A stretch of 64,000 nt of DNA from Planctomycetes bacterium syqfu (GCA_020974905.1 CP087563.1:2914001-2978000); one strand, 5' to 3'. Shown: positions 43,027 through 53,189, counted from the stretch's first letter. Translations and numbers: made by a program. The notes: generated by a model not told the origin, from the sequence alone.

Positions 43027-43779
43027 ATGATGCATTTTACATTTCAGGCAAGACGTTATGCTGGAGGTTTCACGCTCATTGAACTGCTGGTTGTCATTTC
43101 CATCATTTCAATCCTCATCGGAATTCTGCTCCCGGCATTGTCCTCAGCAAAAGAACAAGCCAGAGCCACACAATGCCAATCGCAACTCCGGCAGATCGGC
43201 TTGACGCAAATGATGTATGTGCAGGACAATAAGGATTATTTCAGTGTTGTCCAACTCTCCGGAGCCAATGCTACTTGGGTTGCAAAAATCATCCCGTACC
43301 TGTCCAACGATGGGGAAGGGCAAACATGGGGGGATCTTGCTGGACACATGCAATTGGTCTGCCCTTCACATCCAGGCATGGCGATCATTGGCTCGACAAG
43401 CTGGCCTAACTACGGCATGAATTTCCGACTCGGGCCTGGGCCCTACCCATTTCAAACCAACTGGACACGTATCGACGAATTACCCATGCATGGTAAAACT
43501 CTCATGTATACCGAAGCTGGTTTTAATAACACGTCATTACTTTTCAACGCAGCACCATGGGAGACTTACAAATCCAGTTATGTCGGTGGTGCCTATGGAT
43601 ACGGCGGTGTCTATAAACCAGGCATCCATCAACGCAAATACAATAACATTGCTTATATCGATGGACATGTTAATACCTTTGCCGATATTGCTCGAGTTAA
43701 TACCGAACCCTATAAACTCTACGATGGCGATACAGGCAGTCTCTTTTCACCTGGTGTTGCGGCAAATCCAACTTGGTAA
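43027..43779 (+). CDS. Prepilin-type secreted protein (planctomycete DUF1559-like class)
   Basis: The 250-residue product has the prepilin cleavage site G-F-T-L-I-E-L in '[47 protein letters not shown]' and a long hydrophobic helix. A soluble C-terminal domain holds 'LVCPSHPGM' and ends with '[20 protein letters not shown]', the D-G-H-V motif of this class. It is presumably assembled or anchored by a type II/IV pilus-like system. Here it opens a run with two secreted GH71-type enzymes, so a role in glycan capture or surface presentation is possible. The ATG follows AGGAG. Confidence 0.88.
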   Translation: MMHFTFQARRYAGGFTLIELLVVISIISILIGILLPALSSAKEQARATQCQSQLRQIGLTQMMYVQDNKDYFSVVQLSGANATWVAKIIPYLSNDGEGQTWGDLAGHMQLVCPSHPGMAIIGSTSWPNYGMNFRLGPGPYPFQTNWTRIDELPMHGKTLMYTEAGFNNTSLLFNAAPWETYKSSYVGGAYGYGGVYKPGIHQRKYNNIAYIDGHVNTFADIARVNTEPYKLYDGDTGSLFSPGVAANPTW

Positions 43780-43814
43780 AGATTACTTTTCTCGTGATAT
43801 GAGGAGTATTTAAC

Positions 43815-45857
43815 ATGTTCAAGTTGTTACAACAGGCCTTGTTACTCACCGGGTTTCTAACTGTCACGGTATTGGCTCAATCGACACCACAATGGCCATT
43901 TGATCAGACTTCACCATCATCACTTCGCCAGATGTCACGGAAAGTATTTATTCATTATTTCAGTCCATTTCCAATATCAATTGATAATAAAGATGGTTGG
44001 GATGACTATTACGTAAACGGTTATCTAGATCCAACAGGTGAAAATAACAAACATATTTCTTATGGCGGCTATCTACGCCAGCGACCGTTGCCACGCATCA
44101 AACTGACGGATTCGGATTGGCATATACAAGATATGAAAACCGAAATCCAACGCGCTGCTGCATTGGGGGCTGATGGCTTTAGCTACGACATGCTGTCAAC
44201 TGATTCGACGAGCATTCACTGGCAAAGACTGTTGTATCTCCTCCAGGCTGCCAACGAGTTGAATATTGGGTTCAAAATCCTCTTGATGCCCGACATGACC
44301 GCAGGCTACAAGACTATCACTGCTTCATCCATGGCTGATAAAATTGCAACTTTTGCTTCCAATCCAGCAGTGTATCGTTTGAATGATGGAAGATTGGTTG
44401 TTGCACCATATAACTGTCAATCGCGGCCATTATCATTCTGGCAGGACTTTGAGGATGAAATGGATACGCGAAATATTGAGTTTGTTCTCTGGCCAACTTA
44501 CCAAGGATGGTGGCAATACATTGGAACGTATGCCCCGGTCTCCTTCGGGTTTTCTGATTGGGGTGTCTCAGCAGTAGCATGGCAAGCCGGCCGGGCTGAC
44601 AAGTTAGCCAATGAGTGGCATTGGGGAATGGACTTCATGGCTCCTGCCAGGCCACAAGATTTCAGGCCCCAACATCAGCTTGGCTTTGAGGGTGGCAACA
44701 GTGCACTGTTTCGTACACAGTGGGACACTGCCATGAATGAAGCTGATGCCCTGTGGGCGCAGATCATTTCCTGGAATGATTATTCCGAAGCGACGGAAAT
44801 TTCACCATCAACCTGCACACGTCATGCCTTTTACGACTTGGCATCATATTACATCAGTTGGTTTAAGACTCAGCAACAACCACTCATCGTACGCGATGCC
44901 ATATACTATTTTTATCGCACGCAACCCACGAATGCGATTCCTTCCTCACCCTATCAGACCGCACCATTTTCAATTCAGGGCGGGCCTCAAAATCAAATTG
45001 AATTACTGGGATTTCTCACCGCACCTGGCATACTGGAAATCACCATTAATGGGCAAACCTACAGCAGCAGCGTAGGTGCGGGTATACAATCATTCTCAAT
45101 TCCACTAGATAACGGAACGCCACAGTTCAAACTCAAACGTAGTGGACAGACCGTCATGTCACGTGTTGGCAATTGGGAGATATCGGATCAGATTCAATAT
45201 TCAAATTTGTTGGTCCATGCAGACGGAGGAACAGATGAACGTCCACGTGTTTATCTAGAAATGGGCAAACTGATTGTCGCCATCGATGAATATGAAACGA
45301 CCAATTGCAATGTGATCCTGGGCGATCCGTCGTTGATGGCACTACCGCAGTCACAACCCCCGTATTATGCCAACCTAACAGATAATCAGTTGGGTTCCTG
45401 GACCATGACTATTGGACCAGCAACATCGACATCAAACGGAAAAATGAACTTTGGTAATCAAATCCAATTGGACAATGGGCAGGAGGTTCTTTTTCACGTT
45501 AACAGACATGAAATGAATGATGCAGGTGGTTGGGTCGCAAATTTCTTGAGTATTAAAGGTAGCAACGGCAACAAGATCAACATTGTTTTGCGTGATCCGA
45601 CCAATGCCTATATCTCGTCATTCTTACCCAACTTTGCGGTAGAAACCAATAATATCGCAGTAAAATACCCAGCTGTTTTTCGTATTCGCAAGCAGGGCAA
45701 CACACTGGCCTTTCTTTACAACAATACTGTCATATACACGGCCGATGCGACGGATTCTACAGGTCTTGATGAGATTGAAATTTATATGACAGCTCAGAAT
45801 GCTTCAGCAAAATCCCTGATCGAGTTCAAGGCGATACAGATCAGGAACATTCCTTGA
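43815..45857 (+). CDS. Secreted GH71-type (alpha-1,3-glucanase-like) glycoside hydrolase with C-terminal module
   Basis: The 680-residue product has a signal peptide (MFKLLQQALLLTGFLTVTVL, then AQS). Residues about 35-380 are a GH71-like barrel: 'KVFIHYFSPFPISIDN', 'AALGADGFSYDMLSTD', 'FKILLMPDMTAGYKT', 'IISWNDYSEATEISPSTCTRHAFYDLASYY'. The W-N-D-Y-x-E box matches GH71. Residues about 400-500 form a first beta module, and 500-680 a second, sheet-like module ('GQEVLFHVNRHEMNDAGGW'), perhaps carbohydrate-binding. It lies directly after the prepilin-like gene and before a related enzyme. Confidence 0.82.
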   Translation: MFKLLQQALLLTGFLTVTVLAQSTPQWPFDQTSPSSLRQMSRKVFIHYFSPFPISIDNKDGWDDYYVNGYLDPTGENNKHISYGGYLRQRPLPRIKLTDSDWHIQDMKTEIQRAAALGADGFSYDMLSTDSTSIHWQRLLYLLQAANELNIGFKILLMPDMTAGYKTITASSMADKIATFASNPAVYRLNDGRLVVAPYNCQSRPLSFWQDFEDEMDTRNIEFVLWPTYQGWWQYIGTYAPVSFGFSDWGVSAVAWQAGRADKLANEWHWGMDFMAPARPQDFRPQHQLGFEGGNSALFRTQWDTAMNEADALWAQIISWNDYSEATEISPSTCTRHAFYDLASYYISWFKTQQQPLIVRDAIYYFYRTQPTNAIPSSPYQTAPFSIQGGPQNQIELLGFLTAPGILEITINGQTYSSSVGAGIQSFSIPLDNGTPQFKLKRSGQTVMSRVGNWEISDQIQYSNLLVHADGGTDERPRVYLEMGKLIVAIDEYETTNCNVILGDPSLMALPQSQPPYYANLTDNQLGSWTMTIGPATSTSNGKMNFGNQIQLDNGQEVLFHVNRHEMNDAGGWVANFLSIKGSNGNKINIVLRDPTNAYISSFLPNFAVETNNIAVKYPAVFRIRKQGNTLAFLYNNTVIYTADATDSTGLDEIEIYMTAQNASAKSLIEFKAIQIRNIP

Positions 45858-45945
45858 CACTTCGCAGCTTCCCTCATGATGCTGATACAAAATTTTCGGT
45901 TTAACATACCAGACAACCTATTTATTGGTATCAAAGAATCAAAAT

Positions 45946-47412
45946 ATGACCATCAAAAAAATAATGCTATTATCCGTTTCAGTCTTATTGACTTGTATGA
46001 ATACTTTGTCAATAGCTCAAAGCACACCGCAGTGGCCTTTTGACAGAGCTGCCCTATCGGAACTGCAAAAGACAGAAAAGAAAGTTTTCGCTCATTACTT
46101 TTCACCGTTCCCTATCTCCATCGACAACAAACCACCTGGGAATGATTACTATCAACGCGGTTTCCTGACTGACAATGGAGAGAAGAATAAGCATTTGAAA
46201 TATGGCGGTTTCATTCGTCAGCGTCCTTTGACACGTTTACCGCGTGATGAACAGAATTGGGTTGAATCGGATCTTCGCCAGGAAGTCCGTATGGCATCTG
46301 AGTTGGGACTGGACGGATTCAGTTATGACATGCTTTCGATTCCTGGCTCCAGTAAACATTGGGCAAAGCTGTTAAAGCTGTTGGACGTGGTCAAGGATTT
46401 GGACAATGGATTTAAAATCTTGCTCATGCCGGATATGACTGCTGGTTACAAAAGTAATCCTGAAGCGTTGGTGCCTGCGATTACCCAACTGGCCAATCAT
46501 CCGTCAGTGTATCGCAATGACGAAGGCATACTCGTCATTGCTCCTTACAATGGCTATGCACAAAAGCCCGAGTATTGGGTCAACGTCCGTAAGCAACTCA
46601 AAGCACAAGGTATTGAGATATCGCTGTGGTTGACGTTCCAGGGTTGGTGGAAGTTTATGGATGATTACGAGTCAGTCATGGATGGCTTTGCAGATTGGGG
46701 CGCGAGTACCTTCAACGAACAACATAGTTGGCGACGTAAGGCTTTGGCTGAACATGACCGCAAGGGTCTGCCTTTCATGGCTCCAGTGCGGCCACAGGAT
46801 TTTCGCCCCAAGAATTTTCATGGGTCAGAGTCAAGAAACTCGGCCTTACTCCGAGAAATGTGGCATACCGCGATGGATCACGCTCAGTGGGTCCAACTGG
46901 TGACATGGAACGACTACTCCGAAGGCTCAGAAATTGCTCCGTCCACCGCAACCCGTCATGCGTTCTATGACTTGACAGCGTATTACACCAGTTGGTTTAA
47001 AACCGGCAAACAACCTCAAATCGTGCGTGATGCGATTTACTATTTCCATCGCGTCCAGCCAACCACTGCCAGTGCGTCCTCCCCCAATCAGGCCAAGCCC
47101 TTTAAAGTCATTGGCAAAGCCTTCAACGAAATCGAACTGCTCGGATTTCTCACCAAGCCGGGGATCCTGGAAATCAGCATTGATGGCATAACTCACCGCA
47201 AACAAGTCCCAGCGGGTATCCAAAGCTTTACCATTCCTTTAACTCTGGGGACACCTGCTTTCCGTTTGATACGTGATGGCAAAACGATCATCGAGCATCA
47301 AGGTGCTTGGGAAATTTCAGATCAAATTGAATATAGTAATCTTCTGGTCCATGCCGATGGTGGCACAGCAGAGGCACAACGTGATTATTCTGCATCAACG
47401 CAACACAAATAA
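45946..47412 (+). CDS. Secreted GH71-type hydrolase, shorter paralogue
   Basis: Starting at the ATG 45946-45948 the product has 488 residues with a signal peptide ending near 'NTLSIAQSTPQ'. It is clearly similar along its length to the preceding protein ('KVFAHYFSPFPISIDN', 'ELGLDGFSYDMLSIP', 'FKILLMPDMTAGYKSN', 'LVTWNDYSEGSEIAPSTATRHAFYDLTAYY', 'QIEYSNLLVHADGGT'). Similarity stops at 'HADGGT'; only about 14 residues follow before the stop, so the last 190 residues of its neighbour (the second beta module) are absent. The loss coincides with the tRNA-Gly repeat that begins 6 nt before the stop codon ends. It may be a truncation caused by that event, or a natural short form. Confidence 0.82.
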   Translation: MTIKKIMLLSVSVLLTCMNTLSIAQSTPQWPFDRAALSELQKTEKKVFAHYFSPFPISIDNKPPGNDYYQRGFLTDNGEKNKHLKYGGFIRQRPLTRLPRDEQNWVESDLRQEVRMASELGLDGFSYDMLSIPGSSKHWAKLLKLLDVVKDLDNGFKILLMPDMTAGYKSNPEALVPAITQLANHPSVYRNDEGILVIAPYNGYAQKPEYWVNVRKQLKAQGIEISLWLTFQGWWKFMDDYESVMDGFADWGASTFNEQHSWRRKALAEHDRKGLPFMAPVRPQDFRPKNFHGSESRNSALLREMWHTAMDHAQWVQLVTWNDYSEGSEIAPSTATRHAFYDLTAYYTSWFKTGKQPQIVRDAIYYFHRVQPTTASASSPNQAKPFKVIGKAFNEIELLGFLTKPGILEISIDGITHRKQVPAGIQSFTIPLTLGTPAFRLIRDGKTIIEHQGAWEISDQIEYSNLLVHADGGTAEAQRDYSASTQHK

Positions 47413-47488
47413 ACAACGGCTGACATTTGCTGTCAGCCGTTGTCAAAGAGCGGGTGAACGGACTCGAACCGTCGACAATCACGTTGGC
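47407..47488 (-). repeat. tRNA-Gly(GCC) 3' half plus terminator, copy 1 (attachment-site-like direct repeat)
   Basis: On the minus strand this reads as the 3' half of a tRNA-Gly gene: anticodon-loop end GCCAA, T-arm GACGG-TTCGAGT-CCGTT, acceptor strand CACCCGC. A perfect 12-bp terminator hairpin follows, with arms TGTCAGCCGTTG and CAACGGCTGACA on the plus strand. The 5' half is missing; the break is at the GCC anticodon. It matches copy 2 at 80 of 82 bases. Confidence 0.85.
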
Positions 47489-47584
47489 GGGGCGAGGCCA
47501 AAATACAAATATGATTCAGAAACCATATAGACCACAGGCTTATCCCATACGAGTTTCGGGGATTGATCGAGAGCAAAAACAAAA

Positions 47585-47672
47585 CAAGTTCTAGGCTGAG
47601 CAACGTGAAATCTGAAATCGTGTGTCGATTGATATACGATATCCCAAACTTCGCTTCACTCAGCCTAGGACT
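47585..47672. repeat. Long-armed inverted repeat with T-run
   Basis: AAGTTCTAGGCTGAG (47585-47599) and CTCAGCCTAGGACTT (47658-47672) pair over 14 of 15 bases with a 58-nt interior, followed by T-rich sequence. It may be a terminator between converging genes or a tiny insertion element. No protein is encoded. Confidence 0.5.
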
Positions 47673-47683
47673 TTTTTATCTAT

Positions 47684-50158
47684 TTACTCTGGCAAGTTAA
47701 CCAACTGCACATTGCGAATTTGAAGCTGTACTTGCTTGTGTTTGAATCTACTGCCAAAGCGGATGGCTACGATCTTATCCACATCCATAAAACCGTTATC
47801 CATATCCGTCTTTCGTTCGACAACAACCATCTTGTCAAAGAATACGGTCACCTTCTGCCAATCAGTTTGAGCCAATGTTCCCTTGGTGTTTGAGTAGATC
47901 GTTTGGTCTTCTTCAACCAGATGGACTCGGATCGGCCCAATGTTGGGAGTATCGGATTTCATTTCAAACTGAATGGCATTAAACGCACTCATATCCATCG
48001 GCCTATCAAACGATATTGTTGGGAAAGCCCACACATGTTTCACACTGTTGGCGTTGGCCTTGATCTCAAAGCCAATGGTCCCCGCTTCGGTGCGTTTGAT
48101 TTGTGTCTGACCGATGGAAGCAGTGTTGGGTTGCCAGCGAGACAAGTCATCGATCGGAATCGTTTGCGTTTGCTCAGCTTCCTTCTTGCTCATGTCGATG
48201 CACAGGTTCAAGACAACGTGATCCGCAACCTGCCCATGGGTATCCAGCAAATCAAATACAACGGGATTGGACAACCGGTTTGTGGTGTTTTTTGCCTGTA
48301 TCGTCACGTCAATGCTCGCACGTGACATGGCTGGGATTTGGACATCGGCTTGATGTGGTTCGATGAGCCAATTGGAATTGGACTTAAATTGGATCTTGCC
48401 TGTAAACGGTGTGTCATCCAAATTGTAAACTTCAAGCGCAGCCACATTGGCTTGCGACGGGTCCATGCGATAGGCCAAGGCTTTTTCGTCAATCAACTTG
48501 GCGGGGAAAACCAGACGCGCGACCTGACGGCTTTGAGCATGCGTCGCCTGACTGGGCTTAGTGGTGGGTTTGGCCGGGGTCAATGCCAACGCATCCAAAG
48601 CCAACTGGCGTGGCAGGACGATGTACTGCGTCTGCTCAGCGACCGGAAAAACCAGTGACGACTTCGCAGGGACCGTGACAGGTGATCCCAGATAATCCCG
48701 CCAATCCTTGACGGCACTGCCAGCGACAGGCAAGGTCACTTCGACGGGTGAGGCCGTTTCACTTTGATTCCAAATCGCCAGACACACGGTCTGGTTACCG
48801 CGATCAAAAAGCTCGGCCCTGACATCCGAGTGCAGGCCTTGGATCTGTCCCAGGTATCGTCCATCAGCAAGCATGTGCGCGGTATTGGACAAGGCACACA
48901 ACGCCGGCAAAGCAAGCCCCTGCTTGTTGGGCTTTCTCACATTCTTGGCATCCGGGAGATAGGACAACAGGCTATGCCATTTGCCCGACGGCGTGATCCA
49001 TGTCGTTGCCACGTACCAGAACATACGCTCTTCACCTGCAGCAAGTCCGCTAGGATACATCTGAGAAAGGAACGTCGCCTGCTGACGTTGCATCGTTTGA
49101 TCAATGTAACTTTTCTCATCGACATCAAACGCCATCGTGCCCGATTCACTGGACCAGCAAGGGATATCCGTGAGTCCCACGTCATCGAGTTGTTGACGGA
49201 CAGTTTCATACAACAGTTTGTAATTTTTTACCGCACCGTAATGATGGATGTTCATCACATCGAAAAAGCGTCCTGCATGGTTTGCCAGATACAGCGCAGG
49301 TAGTCTTGATCCCATGTGTAGGTTGGATGCATCCGCGTGAAAGCTGGCGCGAGGACGCGGATGTCTTTGTTGCCATCCTTCATCCCCATGTACCAGACTT
49401 TTTGAACCGATGCGAGCTTGTCGGGCAACCCATGGAAAAAGTGCAGGTTCGGTTCGTTCCAACCTTCGAACGCATAGACTTTGCCTTTGAAACGATCAGC
49501 AAAGTCGCGGGCGAATTCATATGCTTCGAGCAGATTGTCTGACGGGGCTTTACCGCTGCCGTCGGCACGTGACCAGCGTGGGACGTTGTGATACGCCTGC
49601 ATGACTTTCAGTCCCGCACGATGCAATGCACCCACTGCGCGATCCGGCGATTTCCAATTGTACTGGTCGCGCTTTTCTTCAATCCATCCCCAATGCACAC
49701 GTTCACGAACCCATTGCATGCCACAGGCTTTGATGAGTGCCGCCACATCATCCATCTCCTCGGGGACGACCTGCCAGGTAATATTGCTATCCAGCCGCCA
49801 CGACCGAGCTTGGCCCCAGCCGCGATGAAGCACCGGCAATCACCGCAAGCGGACATTGATGCTCGCCAAAGGTAATCGTGTAATACCCCGCATCCAGTTT
49901 CGGCAAGATCCACTGCGTTCTCCCCGCAGGTATCGCTTCAACCAACACCTGATCCCCGCCCCATTTTGAAACCTGTAATGACTGCACCTTCGACAAAGCA
50001 GGCAGGATCAGTTCCGCACGCTGCTCATCAGTCACCACACTGGCATAAGCATCAACCCGCAATGGTGCATAATGGTCTGCTTGCGCTCTTGGTAGCGTCA
50101 TGGCATACAACAAACACAAAACCCCGAAAAAAATAGGCAAACGACAGCGTAAAGGCAT
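47684..50158 (-). pseudogene. Secreted GH39-like glycoside hydrolase, broken by two frameshifts
   Basis: Three frames make one protein of about 820 residues. Part A (ATG 50158 behind AAAGGA) has a signal peptide (FFGVLCLLYAMTLPRAQA) and a beta module. Part B carries 'WRLDSNITWQVVPEEMDDVAALIKACGMQWVRERVHWGWIEEKRDQYNW' and 'VYAFEGWNEPNLHFFHG' (acid/base Glu in W-N-E-P-N). Part C carries 'FFDVMNIHHYGAVKNY', 'IPCWSSESGTMAF' (nucleophile Glu) and two C-terminal beta modules. Removing one G from GGGG near 49815 and adding one T to the five-T run near 49265 restores one frame. All catalytic residues survive, so this could be fresh decay or sequencing error. Confidence 0.8.
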
Positions 50159-50217
50159 GGATAAATCCTTTATCAATTCATTTCACAAAAACAGGTATTC
50201 AGTTGCGTTCAATGAGA

Positions 50218-50886
50218 TCAATCACGATCCCACAAATCCGGATGCAAGCTAATCGTGTCCACAGCGCGACGGTCCACGTGTCCATCGACCCATAGAATAT
50301 TGGCAGTCTGTGAATCGTGGCGCGGGTAGACATAGCGATCGCTTAGTCCCTGGGCGATGGTCATGGATGCCTTACCGTCTTCTTCAGCATGGCCACTATC
50401 GCCAAGCATGACGGTTCGTGATGGATCTTTGACATCCATGCGTTTGTAGAAGTTGGCTTTGGTGATATCGCCGTTGCCCTCGCCCAAATGGTAATAGTTG
50501 TAGCCATAGGAAGGTTCCTGCTGGTGATACGCGCCATTTCTGAGATTAAACAGCGTGTCGGAAGGACAATTTAAAATCTCAGGCAATCGCTTGGTGGAAC
50601 TGTCATATTCAAAGTTGAGGTATCGAGCGATATGCAGATATTGCCAATCTCCTGTGGGACTTCCCTGGCCGCCGTTGCCGTTCCAGTTCAAGGGAAAATG
50701 TCCTTTGTGATCATCGGTGTACATTTGAAAAATCAAGCCCAGCTGTTTGAGATTCACCCCGCAATTGACTGCCTGGGCCGCCTGCCTAGCAGATGACAAC
50801 GCAGGCAGGAGAATGGCAATGAGTAATGATACGATCGAAATAACCACCAACAGTTCGATCAATGTAAAGGCCTTGCGTGATTGCAT
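50218..50886 (-). CDS. Prepilin-type secreted protein, second copy
   Basis: The 222-residue product starts '[50 protein letters not shown]', a textbook prepilin N-terminus for planctomycete-type proteins, and ends '[27 protein letters not shown]' with the D-G-H-V motif. 'VDGHVD' proteins in these bacteria are very numerous and mostly of unknown function. It lies between the GH39-like pseudogene and the LacI-type gene, all on the minus strand, so it may have been part of the same transcript. Confidence 0.88.
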   Translation of the reverse strand: MQSRKAFTLIELLVVISIVSLLIAILLPALSSARQAAQAVNCGVNLKQLGLIFQMYTDDHKGHFPLNWNGNGGQGSPTGDWQYLHIARYLNFEYDSSTKRLPEILNCPSDTLFNLRNGAYHQQEPSYGYNYYHLGEGNGDITKANFYKRMDVKDPSRTVMLGDSGHAEEDGKASMTIAQGLSDRYVYPRHDSQTANILWVDGHVDRRAVDTISLHPDLWDRD

Positions 50887-50915
50887 GGCTTAATCCTTTC
50901 GTTGTGATTTTGCAT

Positions 50916-51990
50916 CTAATTCCCACCACCCACCACTGCGGTACTTTGCCGGACAATGAGCTTGGGCTCAATCACACGACGCTGCACTGCATGCTCCGAA
51001 AGGGATTGGTCTGATTGTTTCTCACCCAGGCCCAATCGGTCAAAGACCATTTGCGCAATACCTTCTACGTATTGTTCCAAGTCGAAGTTGAAAGTTGTGA
51101 TCGTCGGGATCGCGATACTGCTGATCGATTGATTGTCCATGCCGATCAGTGAGACATCACCAGGAACTGACAAGCCGATATCATGCAAAGCGCGGATCAT
51201 CTGGGCTGCGACCCAGTCGTTGTGACACAGCCAGGCTGTGGGCATGTGATTCTTCTGCTTCAATGCGGATAAGAGTTTGACCAGCTCATCGACCCGCGCT
51301 TCGTTAAATCGAAGCTGGCATTGTTCATCGACAATCAGCCAGTCCGAGACAAAATTACGTTTTTGATACGCCAGCGCATCGCGATAGGCCGTGTAGCGGT
51401 TACGCACACCGGGAATCTGCGTCTCCATCTGCATCGAACCGATGTAGCCGATATCCCGATGTCCCAATTCATGAAAGTACTGCATCGCCTCGATCGCGCC
51501 TTGGTACACATCGTCCGTACAGTGATCAATCGGCAAGTTATCCACCGCACCAAAAGACACTACGTTGGGTAACTGTGCAAGCTGGTCGGCAATTTGCAGG
51601 TATTGGTTGGTGTAACCCAGAAACCCAATAACCGTTGCCTCTACCCGTTGTTCTGCCAATTGCGTTAAGGCATGACGCACATTCTCCAACTTGCCATCCG
51701 TGATCATGATATTGAGCGTATAGCCATGCGGCCTGACTGCCAGACTCAAGCCATCAAGAATGCTGGCAATGCGTGAGTTACGCGGGCTAGATCGTAGACA
51801 TATCCCAATGGTCTGAGTGCGTCCTTTTGAAAGCACCCGCCATATGTGACGGACGATACCCAATTTTTTCGGCATACTCCCGGATGCGTTGCGCGGTCTT
51901 CTCCCCCACGCCTTTTCGGTTATTCAATGCATTACTCACCGTAACCGAAGAAACTCCTAAATCTTTTCCTATTTTATATATAGACGTCAT
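50916..51990 (-). pseudogene. LacI-family regulator, frameshifted after the HTH domain
   Basis: Frame 1 (ATG 51990) encodes the LacI HTH 'MTSIYKIGKDLGVSSVTVSNALNNRKGVGEKTAQRIREYAEKIGYRPSHMAG', then runs to an early stop. A second frame (to 50916) continues 'VLSKGRTQTIGICLRSS' through a full sugar-binding domain ('IGFLGYTNQYLQIADQ', 'LGHRDIGYIGSMQ', 'LCHNDWVAAQMIRALHDIGLSVPGDVSLIGMDNQ', 'EPKLIVRQSTAV'). One extra base in GGCGGGTG near 51840 would join them as a normal 340-residue LacI protein. The 18-bp palindrome just upstream and the divergent nucleoside hydrolase gene suggest the protein was functional in this context. Confidence 0.82.
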
Positions 51991-52008
51991 TTAATATCTC
52001 GTTACAAT

Positions 52009-52026
52009 AACTTAACCGGTTAAGTT
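52009..52026. promoter_or_regulatory. 18-bp palindrome, LacI-type operator
   Basis: AACTTAACCGGTTAAGTT is a perfect palindrome centred on CG, the hallmark of LacI-family operators. It sits 19 nt upstream of the lacI-like ATG and 174 nt before the nucleoside hydrolase start, so it probably controls both. Confidence 0.75.
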
Positions 52027-52199
52027 TATGTCGCAAAATGAAGCAAGTCAAGCATCCGCCATGCAAAATCATGATCAATACCACAAACATCCATCATACG
52101 ATTCATTGACAACGATCATGCCAGCTTGAACTGTCACAACCATTCAGAATAAGAACAACAACTGTCATACCGAACAAAATCAAACAGGGATAAGATCGC

Positions 52200-53189
52200 A
52201 TGAAACAAGACGTCACATTTACCAGTTCATCACACAAACCCGCTCAACTGATTCTCGATACCGATATGGGTAATGATATTGATGACGCACTGGCATTGGT
52301 CATGATCCACAACCTGCAGGCACGCGGTGAATGCCAGCTACTGGGAGTAACGGTGAGTAAAGACAATCTGTACGCCCCTGCCATGGTCGATGCCATCAAC
52401 ACGTTTTATGGCAACGGAGAAGTCCCGATCGGCATGGTGCAAAATGGAGCGACACCAGTAGTCGGCCAATTCAATCGCGTGATCGTCGAACGGAAAACAC
52501 CTGATGGACACGCACAGTTCCCGACTACGCATCCTTTGGGAGGTTACATGCCAGCAGTTATCCTGCTACGCCGTTTACTCGCCCATGCCCACGATCACAG
52601 TGTGACACTGGTCCTCATCGGATTTTGCACCAATCTGTATCAATTGCTTAGGACACCACCTGACAACATTTCATCACTGAATGGCAAGGAACTCCTTGAA
52701 CAAAAATTAAGTCACGTGGTCATGATGGCTGGCAACTTCACTGACATCACCTGCAATACACCAAACACCCATCGAGAATACAACATCATCGAAGACCTGC
52801 CTGCATCGACTCATTTTATTCACGAATGTCCCGTGCCAATCTTTTTCAGCGGGTGGGAAGTTGGTGCGTCAATCACCTATCCAGCTCATAGCATTCTCAA
52901 CGATTATAAATGGACTGATTGTCACCCGGTTGTGGAAGCTTACAAACTTTATAAGACAATGCCATACGATCGACCAACCTATGACCTGACTGCCGTACTC
53001 TATGCCGTGAGACCGGATCGTGAGTATTTTCATGTCTCCCAACCAGGTAAAGTACATGTCGATGATCAAGGCATCACCCATTTTTCCCACGACCCGCAAG
53101 GCAATCGTCATCTTCTATCAGTCGATGATGCACAGCGAAAAATCATCCAAGACGTGCAAATCGAATTAGCCTCCCAGCCAACCACGTAA
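52200..53189 (+). CDS. Inosine/uridine-preferring nucleoside hydrolase-like protein
   Basis: The 329-residue product has the IunH calcium site 'LILDTDMGNDIDDALALVMIHN' (D-T-D-x-G-x-D-x-D-D). It continues 'LLGVTVSKDNLYAPAMVDAINTFYG', 'LVLIGFCTNLYQLL', 'HVVMMAGNFTD', 'EYNIIEDLPASTHFIHECPVPIFFSGWEVG' and 'PTYDLTAVLYAVRPDREYF' (D in T-Y-D-L). There is no signal peptide. Members cleave nucleosides to ribose and a base, or related N-glycosidic substrates. The divergent LacI-type regulator suggests sugar or nucleoside control. Real substrate unknown. Confidence 0.9.
   Translation: MKQDVTFTSSSHKPAQLILDTDMGNDIDDALALVMIHNLQARGECQLLGVTVSKDNLYAPAMVDAINTFYGNGEVPIGMVQNGATPVVGQFNRVIVERKTPDGHAQFPTTHPLGGYMPAVILLRRLLAHAHDHSVTLVLIGFCTNLYQLLRTPPDNISSLNGKELLEQKLSHVVMMAGNFTDITCNTPNTHREYNIIEDLPASTHFIHECPVPIFFSGWEVGASITYPAHSILNDYKWTDCHPVVEAYKLYKTMPYDRPTYDLTAVLYAVRPDREYFHVSQPGKVHVDDQGITHFSHDPQGNRHLLSVDDAQRKIIQDVQIELASQPTT

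Noticed and set aside
47407-47488. A complete tRNA-Gly gene
   Set aside because: The D-arm and 5' acceptor strand are absent in both copies; only the 3' half and terminator remain.
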